DNA of 64,000 nucleotides from Apodemus sylvaticus (GCF_947179515.1 NC_067488.1:38761842-38825841); one strand, 5' to 3'. Shown: positions 47,272 to 58,887, numbered from the stretch's first letter. Notes: generated by a model from the sequence alone, not told the origin. Translations and numbers: made by a program.

Positions 47272-47287
47272 GAGATTCTGAAATCTT

Positions 47288-47936
47288 AACAGAATTAACA
47301 AAATTTTAAAGGTAGTCTAACCAACATAAACTTCCAAGGAAGAAACAGAAAGAAATGTACATCTGCAGAATGGGTTGCAACAAGGAAGTTTGTGAAATAA
47401 TTGGAAGAAAATAAGACTGGGAGGCAAGCTTCATCTGTAACCATTGCCTGTTTTCAGATAGGAAACATGGGATCCCAGAGGTAGCAGCCAAGTCGAAGCA
47501 AGTCAAGTAGAACCTCAGACACATTGCAATGTGACACGCAGGGGATATTCTATGAAATAATTGTTGTATGAAAAAACCAGGGGCGGGGCAGGAAGAAGAC
47601 TATAGGAATGCTGGTGACATAATGGTGACATAATGATGGAAGTTCTCTGCTTCTAACTGCCATTGCACATGGCCAAGGGTGGAGCAGGAAAGTGGTTTCC
47701 AGAAAAAAAATGCCAACTAAGGAAGTTGTCCTTAGGATATTATGCTCCATGGATTAACAAGATTTCCTTATAATACAAGTTTCCATCAGTTACAATAAGA
47801 TTTTTTTTTAGCTATCAGCCCCATGAGGGTAACTGCCATGTTTGTAGCCTGTCCTAGGGAATTATTCTTGACTAGTCAGTTACTTAGATTCATTGAAGCA
47901 GCCTTCCAGAATGACAGTGCTAAATGCATTTTATAT
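47288..47936. other. Unique intergenic DNA
   Basis: No gene or repeat recognised. 'aatggtgacataatg'-type words repeat near 47610-47636 as a small local duplication. Confidence 0.5.
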
Positions 47937-47947
47937 ATGTGTGTGTG

Positions 47948-47990
<43 letters not shown>

Positions 47991-48130
47991 GTGTGTGTAT
48001 GTATTGTTTTATATGCATATATATGTGTAAATAAATATATAATATATAACACATACATACAAATACATATTTACATTTAACATATATGTATGATATATAC
48101 AAACACATACATATATATATGTGTGTGTAT

Positions 48131-48218
<88 letters not shown>
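47937..48218. repeat. Composite microsatellite: (TG)n, (CTAT)n, AT-rich, (ATACAT)n
   Basis: A TG tract, about ten CTAT units (47949-47990), a second TG patch, AT-rich spacer, and a near-perfect hexanucleotide array of ATACAT (48131-48218, about 14 units) follow one another. The MYMYMY and YIYIYI ORFs are artefacts. Confidence 0.97.
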
Positions 48219-48219
<1 letters not shown>

Positions 48220-48764
48220 TTCTTTATGTGGTTGTGGTAGCCTCATACTCTTTTCTCTATCTAATGTAGCATGTCCATTCATGTTGTCTGTGTTCATCTC
48301 ATGTTTGAGAAATCATGTTGGCAAAATCTTATGGGTGTAGGTTCTGACATTACTAAGAGAAACAATTTCACAGCAAACTCCTGATCTTCTGTTTCTCATA
48401 CTTATTCATCCTTTCTTCCTCAGTGGTCCCTGAGCCTTAGATGTGGGATTGTAAATGGATGATCAAAACATATGAAAGCATCATGAAATCCCCATCTTTT
48501 AATACGTTATTTTGAGAAGAAAAAAGAAGGTCAGAGTCTAAGAATTGGCCTAGCCTACACGGAGAGTGAATAATTAGACTGAGAGGCCATTTCTCTGCCA
48601 TTTATATATTGGCAGATCCAACTCCCATCTTCAGATTCCTCAACTCACATAGGTAACAGGAAACCTTCAGCTTTAAGAAACACCTAAAGGTCTGTTGTGA
48701 GGTCTTCCACAATGAAGACACCATCTCCTGATATATCCTAGAGAACCCAATGCACTCAGAGCAA
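48219..48764. other. Unique intergenic DNA
   Basis: No gene or repeat recognised. It borders the 5' end of the long L1. Confidence 0.45.
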
Positions 48765-49293
48765 TGGGTGAGAACCCCTTCCCACCCCTGGAGTCCCAGA
48801 GCTACTGCTGGGGATCCTGTGGGACTCCCTACCCAGCAACCACCAAAATCCCTGCCCTCTTGAATACTACTCCCCTTCTGTTCCTTCTACCCCTTCTGCC
48901 ACAGGTTCCTCTGGAGGAGTGCAGAGAGGCATGGGAGAACAGGTAAGACTACCCCTGCTGCTCAGAGGAACCAATCTGGAACCTTCAGGCGGGAGCCTTC
49001 TGTTTTGTGTCTCTAGCTGGGGATTATCCTCTGCCACAGTGTACCATATTCAAGTGGAGCAGAATGATAGCTAACCTTGTAGGACTGTGGAGAGGTCTGA
49101 GAGTGCAGAGCTGATCCTGGGCCACAGAACTACATACACAAACAACACCTCAGAAAATCTGGTCTCCCAGAAGTGGCTACATACCTGTGTGCACAGAGAG
49201 AATGGGAATCCCAGAAGAACAGATATACAGACATTGAGGACAGATAAGCCACAGTCAGAGACAGCAAGACCAGCTAACATCAGAGACAACCAG
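48765..49293 (+). promoter_or_regulatory. Probable L1 5' UTR / internal promoter region (degenerate)
   Basis: This G+C-richer stretch lies directly upstream of ORF1 and carries phrases typical of rodent L1 5' UTRs, such as 'gctgatcctgggccacagaa'. L1 5' UTRs act as internal Pol II promoters. This copy is diverged, and no intact monomer array is visible. Confidence 0.5.
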
Positions 49294-50415
49294 ACGGCAA
49301 AAGGCAAAAGCAAGAACATTACCAACAGAAACCAAGGCAACATGCCAATATCTGAACCCAGTTCTTTCACAACAGCAAATACTGGATACCCCAGTACATT
49401 GCAAAAGCAAGAGCTGGATTTAAAATCACATCTTGTGATACTGATAGAGGACTTCAAGAAGGACATAAATAACTGCCTTAAAGAAATACGGGAGAACATG
49501 AGTTCCCCTAAGAATAGAAGCCCTTAAAGAGGAAGCACAAAAATCCCTTAAAGAATTACAGGAAAATGCAAACAAACATGTAAAGGAACTGGGAAAACCA
49601 TCCAGGATCTAAAAATGGAAATAGAAAGAAATCACAAAGGGAGATAACTCTGGAGATATAAAAACTTGGAAAGAAATCAGGAGTCATAGATGCAAACATC
49701 AACAACAAAATACAAGAGATAGAAGAAAGAAACTCAGGTGATGAAGATACCATAAAAAACAATGACTCAACAGTTAAAGAAAATGAAAAATGCAAAAAGC
49801 TTGTAACCCAAAACATCCAGGAAATCCAGGAAACAATGAGAAGACCAAACCTAAGGATTATAGGCATAGAAGAGAATGAAGATTTACAACTTAAAGGGCC
49901 AGTAAATATATTTTAGCAAAGTTATAGAAGAAAACTTCCCTAACCTAAAGAAAGAGATGCCCATGAACATACAAGAAGCCTATAGAACTCCAAATAGACT
50001 GGACCAGAGCAGAAATTCCTCCTGTCACATAATAATCAAAACACCAAATGCACTAAATAAAGAAGGGATATTAAAAGTTGAAAGGGAAAAAGTCAAGTAA
50101 AATATAAATTCAGACCTATCAAAATTAAACTATATTTCTCAACAGAAACTTTAAAGGCTAGAAGATCCTGGGCAGATGTTATACAGACCCTAAGAGAGCA
50201 AAAATGTCAGCCAAGGCTACTATACCCAGCAAAACTCTCAGTTACTGTAGATGGAGAAAACAAGACATTCCATGACAAAACCAAATTTATACAATATCTT
50301 TCAACAAACCTAGCTCTACAAAGGATAATGGGTAGAAAATACCAATACAAGGTGGGAAACTGCACCCTAGAAAAAGCAATAAATAAGCTTTTTTTCAATA
50401 AACCCAAAAGAAAAT
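49294..50415 (+). pseudogene. L1 ORF1 remnant (start codon mutated to ACG)
   Basis: ORF1 encodes the L1 RNA-binding trimeric chaperone (coiled coil, RRM, C-terminal domain) that packages L1 RNA. The expected start codon is ACG at 49294-49296. The N-terminal frame then reads through an 'NRNQGNMPISEPS' segment and 'LIEDFKKDINN', ending at a TAA at 49525. A frameshift near 49505 precedes it. The downstream coiled-coil (Glu/Lys-rich, 49550-49830), RRM-like and C-terminal regions ('EEDLQLKGPVNI'-type peptide near 49880, then 'QPRLLYPAKLS' near 50210) remain recognisable in other frames. The copy is non-functional. Confidence 0.85.
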
Positions 50416-50442
50416 AGCCATACAAGAATTCCACATTCAGCA

Positions 50443-53400
50443 ATGAAAATAACAGGAAGTAACAATAACTTTTCCTTAATATCTATTAACATCAATGGAC
50501 TCAACTCCCCATTAAAAAGACATAGACTAACAAATGGGATACATAAACAGGATCCAACATTTTACTACGGCTAAGGTCAAAAACTCAGGAGACAGCAGGT
50601 GCTGGCAAGGATGTGGAGAAAGAGGATCACTCCTCCACTGCTGGTGGGATTGTAAGATGGTGTAACCACTTTGGAAATCAGTCCGGAGGTTCCTCAGAAA
50701 ACTGGGCATGGCACTTCCAGAGGACCCTGCTATACCACTCCTAGGCATATACCTAGAATATTCCCCAGCATGTAATAAGGACACATGCTCCACTATGTTC
50801 ATAGCAGCCCTATTTGTAGTAGCCAGAAGCTGGAAACAATCCAGGTGTCCATCAACAGAGGAATGTCCAAAAAGAACAGAGGAGTGGCCCCTGGTTCTGG
50901 AAAGACTCAATGCAACAGTATAGGGGAATACCAGAACAGGGAAGTGGGAAGGAGTAGATGGAGGAACAGGGGGAGGGAAGAGGGCTTATGGTACTTGTGG
51001 GGACTGGGGACCCAGAAAAGGGGAAATCATTTGATATGTAAATAAAGAATACATCAAATAAAAGAAAAAAAGAAAAAAAAAGAAACCTACCTCAGTGACA
51101 AAAACAGTCACTACCTTAGAGTCAAAGTTTGAAAATTTATTTACAAGCAAATGGTCCCAAAAAACAAGCTAGAGTGTCCATTCTTATATCAGATAAAATC
51201 AACTTTCAACAGAAAGTTGTCAAAAAAGACAAAGAAGGACACTTCATACTGGTCAAAGGAAAATCTACCAAGATGAACTCTCCATTCTGAACATGTTTGC
51301 TCCAAATACAAGGGCACCCACATTCATAAAAGAAACTTTACTAAAGTTCAAAGCACACATTGCACACCACACTATAACTGTGAGAAACTTCAACACCCCA
51401 TTCTCAGCAATGGACTTATCATGGAAACAGAAACTAAACAGAGATACAGTGAAACTATCAGAAATTCTGAACCAAATGGACCTAACAGATATTTATAGAA
51501 CATTCTATCCTAAAGCAAGAATATACCTTCTTCTCAGCACCTCCTAGTACCTTCTCCAAAACTGACCATATAATTGGTCACAAAACAGGCCCCAACAGAT
51601 ACAGGGATATTGAAATAATTCCATGCACCCTATCAAATCACCACTGTCTAAGACTGGTCTTAAATTCAACCAAAATCAACTGAAAACACACAATCATATG
51701 GATATTGAACAATGTTCTACTCAATTATAACTTTGCCATGGAAGAAATAAAGAAATTAAAGACTTTTTAGTATTTAATGAAAATGAAGACACATCATAGC
51801 AAAACTTATGGGATACAATGAAACAGTGTCAAGAGGAAAGCTCATAGATCTAAATACCTCCAAAACGATAATGGAGAGAGCTTACAGTAGCATCTTGACA
51901 ACACATCTGAAAGCTCTAAAACAAAAAGAAGTAAATACACCCAAGAGGAGTAGACAGTAGGAAGTAATCAAACTCAGGGCAGAAATCAACCAAATAGAAA
52001 CAAAAAGAATTATTAAAAGAATCAGCAAAACCAGGAGCTGGTTCTTTGAGAAAATCAACAAGATAGATAAACCCTTAGCCAGACTAACCAGAGGGCACAG
52101 AGACACTACCCAAATTAATAAAATCAGAAATGAAAAGGGAGACATAACAACAGAAACTGTGGAAATTCAAAAAATCATCAGATACTACTACAAGAGCTTA
52201 TAATTAACAAAATTGGAAAATCTAGATGAAATGGACAATTTTCTAGACACATACCATGTGTCAATGTTAAAATAGGATAAGATAAACAATCAAAATAGTC
52301 CTATAAATTCTGAGGAAATAGAAGTTGTCATTAACAGTCTCCCAACAAAAAAAAAAAAAAACTCCAGGACCAGATGGTTTTAGTGGGGAATTTTATCAGA
52401 TCTTCAAAGGAGACCTAATACCCAATACTCCCAAAACTATTCCACAAAATAGAAACACAAGGAATAATACCTAGTTCATTCTATGAAGCCACAATAATGC
52501 TTATACCTAAACCAAACAAAGACCAAACAAGGAAAGAGAACTTCAGACCAATTTCCCTTATGAATATTGATGCAAAAATACTCAAAAAAAATTCTGGCCA
52601 GAGGAATCCAAGATTGCATCAAAATGATAATTCACCACGATTAAGTAGGCTTCATCACAGGGATGCAAGGTTGGTTCAATATATGAAAATCCATCAAAGT
52701 AATCCATTACATAAACAAATTCAAAGAAAAAACATATGATCACTTCATATTCATTAGATGATGAAATAGCATTTGACAAAATTCAGCATTCCTTCATGTT
52801 AAAAGTCTTAGATAGATCATACCTAAACATAGTGAAAGCAATATACAGCAAACAAGTTGCCAACATCAAACTAAATAGAGAGGAATTTGAAGCAATCCCA
52901 CTAAACCCAGGGACTACACAAGGCTACCTACTCTCTCCCTATCTATTAAATATAGTACTTGAAGTTCTAGTCAGAGCAATTAAACAACAAAAGGAGGTCA
53001 AAGGTATACAAGTTGGAAAGGAAGAAGTAAAAATATCGCTATTTGCAGATGATAAGATCAAATACTTAAGTGACCCCAAATTTTCCACCAGAGAATTCCT
53101 AAAGCTGATAACTTCAACAAAGTGGCTGGATATAAAATTAACTCAAGCAAATCAGTAGCATTCCTCTCCTCAAAGGATAAAAAAAAACTGAGAAAGAAAG
53201 TAGGGAAATGATACCCTTTACAATAGTCACAAATAGTATTATATACCTTGGTGTGACTCTAACTAAGCAAGTGAAAGATCTGTATGACATGCACTTCAAG
53301 CCTCTGAAGAAAAAAATTGGAGATCTCAGAAGATGGAAAGATCTCCTATGCTCATGGATTTGCAGGATTAATATAGTGAAAATGGCACTCTTGCTGAAGT

Positions 53401-54290
53401 CAATCTACAGATTCAATACAATCTCCATCAAAATTTCAAATCAATGCTTCATAGAGCTAGAAAGAGCAATCTGCAATTCATTTGGAATAACAAAAAACCC
53501 AGGATAGCAAAAAAAAACTATTCTCCACAACAAAAGATCTTCTGGGGAATCACTATCCCTGACCTCACGCTCTACTACAGAGCAATAGTGATAAAAACTG
53601 TATATTATTGGTACAGAGACAGGAGGAAGATCAATGCAATAGAATTGAAGACCCAGAAATGAACCCACACACTTATGGTATTTGACAAAGGAGCTAAGAA
53701 TATCCAGTGGAAAAAAGACAGTATTTTCAACAAATAGTACTGGATCAACTGGAGGTCAGAATGCAGAAAAATGCAAATTGACCTATTCTTATCTCCTTGT
53801 ACAAAGCTCAAATTCAAGTACAAGGACCTCCACATAAAACCAGATACATTGTAGTTTATAGAGGAGAATGTGGGGATAACATTTGAACACATGGGCACAA
53901 GGGAAAATTCCCTGAATAGAACAGCAATGGCTTATGCTCTAAGAACAAGAACTGTCAAATGGGACCTCATAAAACCACAAAGCTTCTGTAAGGAAAAGGA
54001 CACTGTTAAGAGGATGAAAGGGCAATCAACACATTTGGAAAAGACCTTTACCAATCCTACATCTGACAGAGGGCTAGTATCCAATGTATACAGAGAACTC
54101 AAGAAGATGACTTCAGAGAGTCAAATAACTCTATTAAAAGTGAGGTATAGAGCTAAACAGAGAATTCTCAACTGAGGAAACTTGAATGCCTCTTAAGCAC
54201 CTAAAGAAATGTTCGGCATCCTTAGTTATCAGGGAAATGCAAATCTAAACAACCTTGAGATTCTATCTCACACCAATCAGAATGCCTAAT
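50443..54290 (+). pseudogene. L1 ORF2 remnant, interrupted and 3'-truncated
   Basis: ORF2p is the L1 endonuclease and reverse transcriptase. The start ATG at 50443 and the N-terminal 'SINING' endonuclease signature (about 50484-50506) are present. A nested L1 at 50569-51080 interrupts the endonuclease region. Open islands remain at 51293-51547 (endonuclease) and 52736-53158 (RT, including PGTTQGYLLSPYL and the catalytic FADD at 53042-53053), with more at 53208-53507 and 53870-54175. Stops (for example TAG at 51545) and shifts separate them. The C-terminal cysteine motif is missing because the element ends near 54290. Confidence 0.88.
50569..51080 (+). mobile_element. Nested 5'-truncated L1 with a 212-bp internal deletion
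   Basis: It starts at 'ggctaaggtcaaaaactcag' within ORF2, continues to about 50863, then jumps to the 3' UTR ('gtccaaaaagaacagagg') and ends with a rat-type tail and A-rich run. Compared with its sister at 30283-31068 about 212 bp is missing across the ORF2 stop, and the edges share atg. The host L1 resumes with 'agaaacctacctcag'. No target-site duplication is visible and a few host bases seem to be lost. Confidence 0.88.
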
Positions 54291-54427
54291 ATTAATGTTA
54301 TTCTTACTCTCTCTTCTCATGAAGATACTGTCTTTACTTGTTTGAAGCCTACATGGTTATTATAAATGAAAAAAACAAACAAACAAACTGCATACTGCCT
54401 AGTCTGCACAATGTATTTCTGTCTCAA
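54291..54427. other. Unique flank of the long L1
   Basis: Nothing recognised except an AAAC-rich patch near 54368. Confidence 0.4.
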
Positions 54428-54650
54428 AATCAACAGATGGTTGAGTGTTTGCCTAAAATGGAAGAAGCATTGGGTTTGATTCCAGCATCACATGTATTTG
54501 GCCAGCCTGATATATCTATAACTTCAACATTCTAGATATAGAATCAGGTAGAAGTTCCAGGTCATCCTTTCTTTAATCTGGTGAATTTGAAGTCACCCTA
54601 AGACATATGAGACTGTCTCATAAGAAAATGAATTGATAAAACTATGTTTA
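54428..54650 (+). mobile_element. ID-B1 composite (B4-family) SINE
   Basis: An ID-like head ('gatggttgagtgtttgccta') with a B box, ggtttgattcc, at 54473-54483 is followed by a B1-derived body ('agaagttccaggtcatcctt') and 'catatgagactgtctcataa', then an A-rich end. The order matches the ID plus B1 fusion of B4-type SINEs. Confidence 0.75.
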
Positions 54651-55227
54651 AAATGGAAACAAAACAAAACAAAACCCCATCTCAATCACATTAAAAGTAG
54701 AATAATATTTTGTTTTAATTTATTATGAGTAAGATTTCTTAGTAACTTATGCAATAATACTTCAGCATTTGAATTTCAATAGCTTACCAATCCATCCATG
54801 GTTTTTGAAGAAAGAAAGAGAAGGAAGAAGAAAGGGAAAGGAAAAGAGGTCATAATGCTTGTGATGATTTGTACAGAAGTAAATAATACCTAAACAGTAG
54901 TTTCAAGCCACCAACATCATACAAAAACTGACAAATCAACAAACCAACCAATTAACAAACAAAAAGAGTGATCAGCATACTTGTCTCCCATAAACTCCCA
55001 TAATATTCTGGTTCTCACTCAAGACCAGAGTACCCACTGTAAGTAATAATGTTTAGTGTTCAGAAATTTTGCAAGATTGTGGATTTCTTGTGAGTTTTAC
55101 TTCCAAGCATATCAGGTAAATCTCTTCATTTTCATTTGTCTCTTTTGGTCCTCTGTCTCTTATGACCTCCTTTTCTCCCCTCACTCCTAACAATGCTATC
55201 CATCTTCCTTCTACCTTCCTCCTTCTT
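54651..55227. other. Unique intergenic DNA
   Basis: No gene or repeat recognised. Short purine-rich (54815-54850) and AAAC-rich patches occur. Confidence 0.45.
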
Positions 55228-55722
55228 CCCTATAGTGACTATTCCTGCTTGTCAACTTGACTATATCTGGAAGGAACTACAATCCAGAATTGGAAGGACC
55301 ACCTATGATCTTAATCTGGAGGCTGGGAGATAGAAGTTTCTGACCTGGATCTTGGCATGGAGATCATTAGGCATAGTGTCTAATGAATCCAAGAAATTAA
55401 AGACAGGGAGATATCTGAATTCAAGGTCATCTGGGAGAAAACAAGTACTTGAGGCATAGTGGCACATACCCTTTAATCTGGGCCATACCTTCTGCTGGAG
55501 ACCTACATAAGGACATTGGAAGAAGGAAGATTCATTCTCTCTTCTTTGCCAGCTTGCCTTGTGGGACTGAGAAACTGCTAGACCCTTGGACTCCCATTCA
55601 CAGTTGCTGCTGACCATTGTTGGAGAGTTGGGCTACAGACTGTACGTCATCAACAAATTCCCTTTCTATATACAGACTAACCATAAGTTCTGTGACTCTA
55701 GAAAACCCTAACTAATACAACC
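55228..55722 (+). mobile_element. Mid-age rodent interspersed repeat (second family, not named)
   Basis: It opens 'tgcttgtcaacttgactata', contains 'taatctgggccataccttct' and 'acctacataaggacattgga', and closes 'gtgactctagaaaaccctaa' before 'ctaatac'. These are the standard landmarks of a common murid repeat I cannot name with certainty. The 104-codon minus-strand ORF inside it is chance. Confidence 0.6.
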
Positions 55723-55800
55723 CTTTCTCTCTTCCTTCCTTACTCTCTTCCTTTTTCCCTTTCCCTCTGTTTCTCTTCCCCTCCCTCTCTCTGTGATCTT
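55723..55800. repeat. CT-rich low-complexity tract
   Basis: Imperfect cttcc/ctctc words follow the repeat's 3' end. Confidence 0.85.
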
Positions 55801-56687
55801 TTATAATTTTTAATTGGTGTCCTCTTTCAGTTTTCATATTCTCTCTAATGTTGCCACTCGAGGAATCCCTATTAAGAGCAGGGATACTGGAAACTCTTCT
55901 GAATTGAAAGCCTATGAAGTTTCTGCAGGACTGAGGAAATGGGTTTATGGCATAGAGAAGATATTATTGTATGGGGGAATTTAGGTTAAGCCAGATGGGA
56001 AGAGCTGCAGTGGTTCTTCAAGTATTGTGTCTCAGAAAACCATGCCATATATCAAATAAGAAACTCTTCATCATTTTTAGGCATTATCGAACTTTCCATG
56101 TTTTCTACTTTCTCCTGTATCCCTAAAATTCAATTTGTAGTTTCCAAGAGTTTTCTATGATTCATTTCCACAATTATTCATTGATTTTTTTACCATGATT
56201 TTCTATTTTCATAATTCTATTATATGAATGTATAATTTAGGTGCTACCAGGTCCCCTTGTCCTTTATGCTGTTTCCCCAGCATTTTATCTAACTGCAGCT
56301 TAAAAGGTCTTCAGTATCGATAAGTTATGCCTTTAGGTTAAAGTTTCTTCTGTTATCTCTACAAGATTTATATGATCTCCAAGATCATGGTTCTTTTCAA
56401 TGACAAATATCCAAACAGTGCATTGGACTCTTACCAATTTCCTCGATCTCTGAACACTGTCTTGTACATATTTTTCTTCACTTTCCATATAAGGCATCTT
56501 AGATGAAAGCGTGCAATTAGGAGGTGTCAGAAAAAGAGACTGACTGAGCTCCAGAGTTCTGTATGCTAAGATTAAAAGTCTATACTTTGTAACTGTTGTG
56601 ATGTTTTTTTATGGGCTTTAGTAGGCAAGTCTCTGATATTAAAATTACATTAATTAATTAATTGTGTAATGTATTTATTTATATATG
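55801..56687. other. Unique intergenic DNA
   Basis: No gene or repeat recognised. Confidence 0.45.
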
Positions 56688-56785
56688 TAGTCTTGTGTGT
56701 GCCATTTCTCATGTATCTTGTGATATAGGTTGTCAGTCTAGGAAACAAACCTTCTTAACCATTGCACCATACTGCTAGCTGAGTT
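56688..56785 (-). mobile_element. B3/B2-type SINE remnant
   Basis: The plus strand shows 'gtcttgtgtgtgccatttct' and 'ccttcttaaccattgcacca' before 'tactgctagctg', the reverse complement of a worn B2/B3 element. Confidence 0.5.
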
Positions 56786-57539
56786 GCTGAGAATTTTCTT
56801 TGAAATAATGAAATATTCATTTTAAGTAGATTGAAAAATTAAATATAAAATGAGAATCTGAGAACTCTTACTAAAATTAACTCAAAGATTCAATAACATT
56901 GTTACTAGATATACGAAAATGGACTGCAAGTAATTACTAAAATTATTAAAATGAAAGCAGAAAAGTAGATAGTTGGTAATAAAAGCTGGAAAAGACATAA
57001 AGTAAATATTAAAATTGTAGGCACAAATATGAACCTTAAGAGACCTACAGTGAATATAAATAGTTAAGTATTCCTATTAAAACTTGGCCATTATCAGAAG
57101 GAAATTAAAAAGACAAAGCAAATCAAAGATGCAATACACAAGGTCATGCCATCCCTGAGAAATCTTGTTTAATATAACAGCATATGTAGCTGAAAAAAAT
57201 GAAAAATGGTAGAAAAGGATGGAAACACCACAAACAAGAAACACGAGGTTTCTACTAATCCCAGGCAATGTAGACATGAGTGAAAAATATGAACAGTGAA
57301 AAGATAAGAGTTACATGAGGATGAAAGAGAAAGTTCTCTGAGAACATATATTGCTCCCAGAGGAAGAGCCTTACTATAGGATAACAAAGCTAACATGGTC
57401 TTGAAGCATCAACTGGCAGTCCTAAAAGGAATGACAGAAATTAGAACATTTGAGACAGGCCTTGCATGTCTGCCTTAATACTGATAAGAGCTCACAGACA
57501 GACAATCATTGAGTGCAGAAGAAAAAACCAACACCACCA
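56786..57539. other. Unclassified AT-rich DNA, possibly ancient L1
   Basis: No firm match. It lies directly upstream of recognisable ancient L1 in the right orientation to be its continuation, but I cannot align it by eye. Confidence 0.35.
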
Positions 57540-58560
57540 ACCAACCAGATCTAATGATCATGGATGTCTTTTCATCATATAATAGTAAAACATAGATCCT
57601 ATGAAGGCACAAAAACCACTTATCAAAATATAGTATCATGTCAGAAAACACAACTGAGCAAGGGTAGAGGCACTGAAATCACAAATGTACCATTATCTTA
57701 ATGGAGAAAAAAATAAAATCAATAATACAAAGATAACTGTAAATCATCTAAAATTTGTCAATTGAACATGTGCTTCTAAACAATTTTATGATTTGTAAAG
57801 TAGAATTTTGATAAATTAGACTTCAGAAAGATCAAAAGTATTTGTTGAATTTAAGACACTGCTTAGAAAAGGAGAACCATTTAAACAATGATATTAATTG
57901 GTCAGATTTAGAGTGCAAACATTTATGGGAAAGTATGTTTCATTCAAGAGCCATTAGGGAACTGTGTGTGTATGATCATGAAAAGAGAATGAAAAAATAA
58001 GATACTAAAGCTACAGTTTGAGTGGCTTGCAAGAATTTCCAGAAACTGAACTTTTGGATTCCCATCTTAAACAACAGGAAAATGGAAATATTTTGCATCA
58101 CTCCTGGGAACACAGAAATGATAAATTACTCTGGAAAGCTGAGTGCTTCTTCTTAGCATTACACCTCTCTTCTCTATGACTGACAACTCTAGTTCATCAA
58201 CTCTGCTCCAGATAAATAAAACTCATGGTCTCATATAAGGTCTCATATAGTATACATTAGTCTTTTATTGCCACCTAAGCCGTAAACATCTTGAATGTAT
58301 TTTAATAGGTGAGTTTATAAATTATCTGTTGTACATTTATATTACCAAGTTCTAAACAACAATGGAAACAAGCTGTTGATACATGGATCAATCTTGAAGC
58401 CAATGAAGAGATAAAGATGTCTTTAACAAAATCATATAGTGTAAGAGTAGATTTAAAGGACATGATGAAAAAGACAAAATTCTTGACTTTTCCTGGGGAT
58501 TAGGACTTGTGATTCCAATATCATGCCCCCTTACAACAATTTGTATTAAGAGTAATTCCA
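57540..58560 (+). mobile_element. Ancient L1 late ORF2
   Basis: 'gataaattagacttcagaaa' (about 57810) matches the conserved 'DKLDF' block of ancient L1 ORF2. Further on, 'catcttgaatgtattttaat' with 'aggtgagtttataaat' and 'ttgatacatggatcaatctt' match the ORF2 end of the same class. No open frame remains. Confidence 0.6.
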
Positions 58561-58747
58561 TAAAGTCTCAGAGTGTTTTCAGATCTAGGCAGATGTGCTG
58601 TAGCAAGATATTGGAATATTAAGAATAATGGGAGTCCCTGCAGTGTATATTGATTATTCTCTATTCCTTTACAGTGTTTTCTTGTTTTTCTTATACTTGA
58701 GTATATATAGTTCTATAGAAATGAATTTAAATTAGTTTCCCAAGGGT

Positions 58748-58887
58748 GGTGAGGTGGGAATGGGTAGGTAGGTCAGGGAACACCCTCATGTTGAAGCAGA
58801 GGGAGGATGTGATAGAGGTTTTCCAAAGGGGAAAGCAGGAAAGGGGATAACATTTAAAATGTAAATAAAATCTCCAATAAAAGAAAA
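58748..58887 (+). mobile_element. 5'-truncated L1 3' UTR end (Lx-type)
   Basis: About 140 bp are present: 'gtgggaatgggtaggtaggt', 'aaaggggataacatttaaaa', then an AATAAA-bearing A-rich tail. The word gtggtg occurs before and after, which could be a short or worn target duplication. Confidence 0.75.

Larger units (their letters stand above)
48765..54290 (+). mobile_element. Near-complete old L1 lacking its 3' end, with a nested younger L1
   Basis: This is the only L1 here with a 5' region, ORF1 and the start of ORF2. Order: a G+C-richer 5' UTR-like stretch (about 48765-49293), ORF1 remnant (49294 to about 50415), ORF2 remnant from ATG 50443, a nested L1 at 50569-51080, then ORF2 through endonuclease, RT (FADD at 53042-53053) and post-RT region. 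It stops abruptly near 54290 in 'caccaatcagaatgcctaat', before the cysteine motif, with no 3' UTR or tail. The left boundary is approximate because I do not recognise the 5' UTR family. Confidence 0.85.

Noticed and set aside
47937..48340. MYMYMY and YIYIYI ORFs that might be a repeat protein
   Set aside because: They are direct translations of the ATACAT hexamer array.
49071..49499. 142-codon minus-strand hydrophobic ORF that looks like a membrane protein
   Set aside because: It is antisense to L1 5' UTR/ORF1. The hydrophobicity comes from the complement of an A-rich coding strand.
55303..55617. 104-codon minus-strand ORF
   Set aside because: It lies wholly inside a common rodent repeat.
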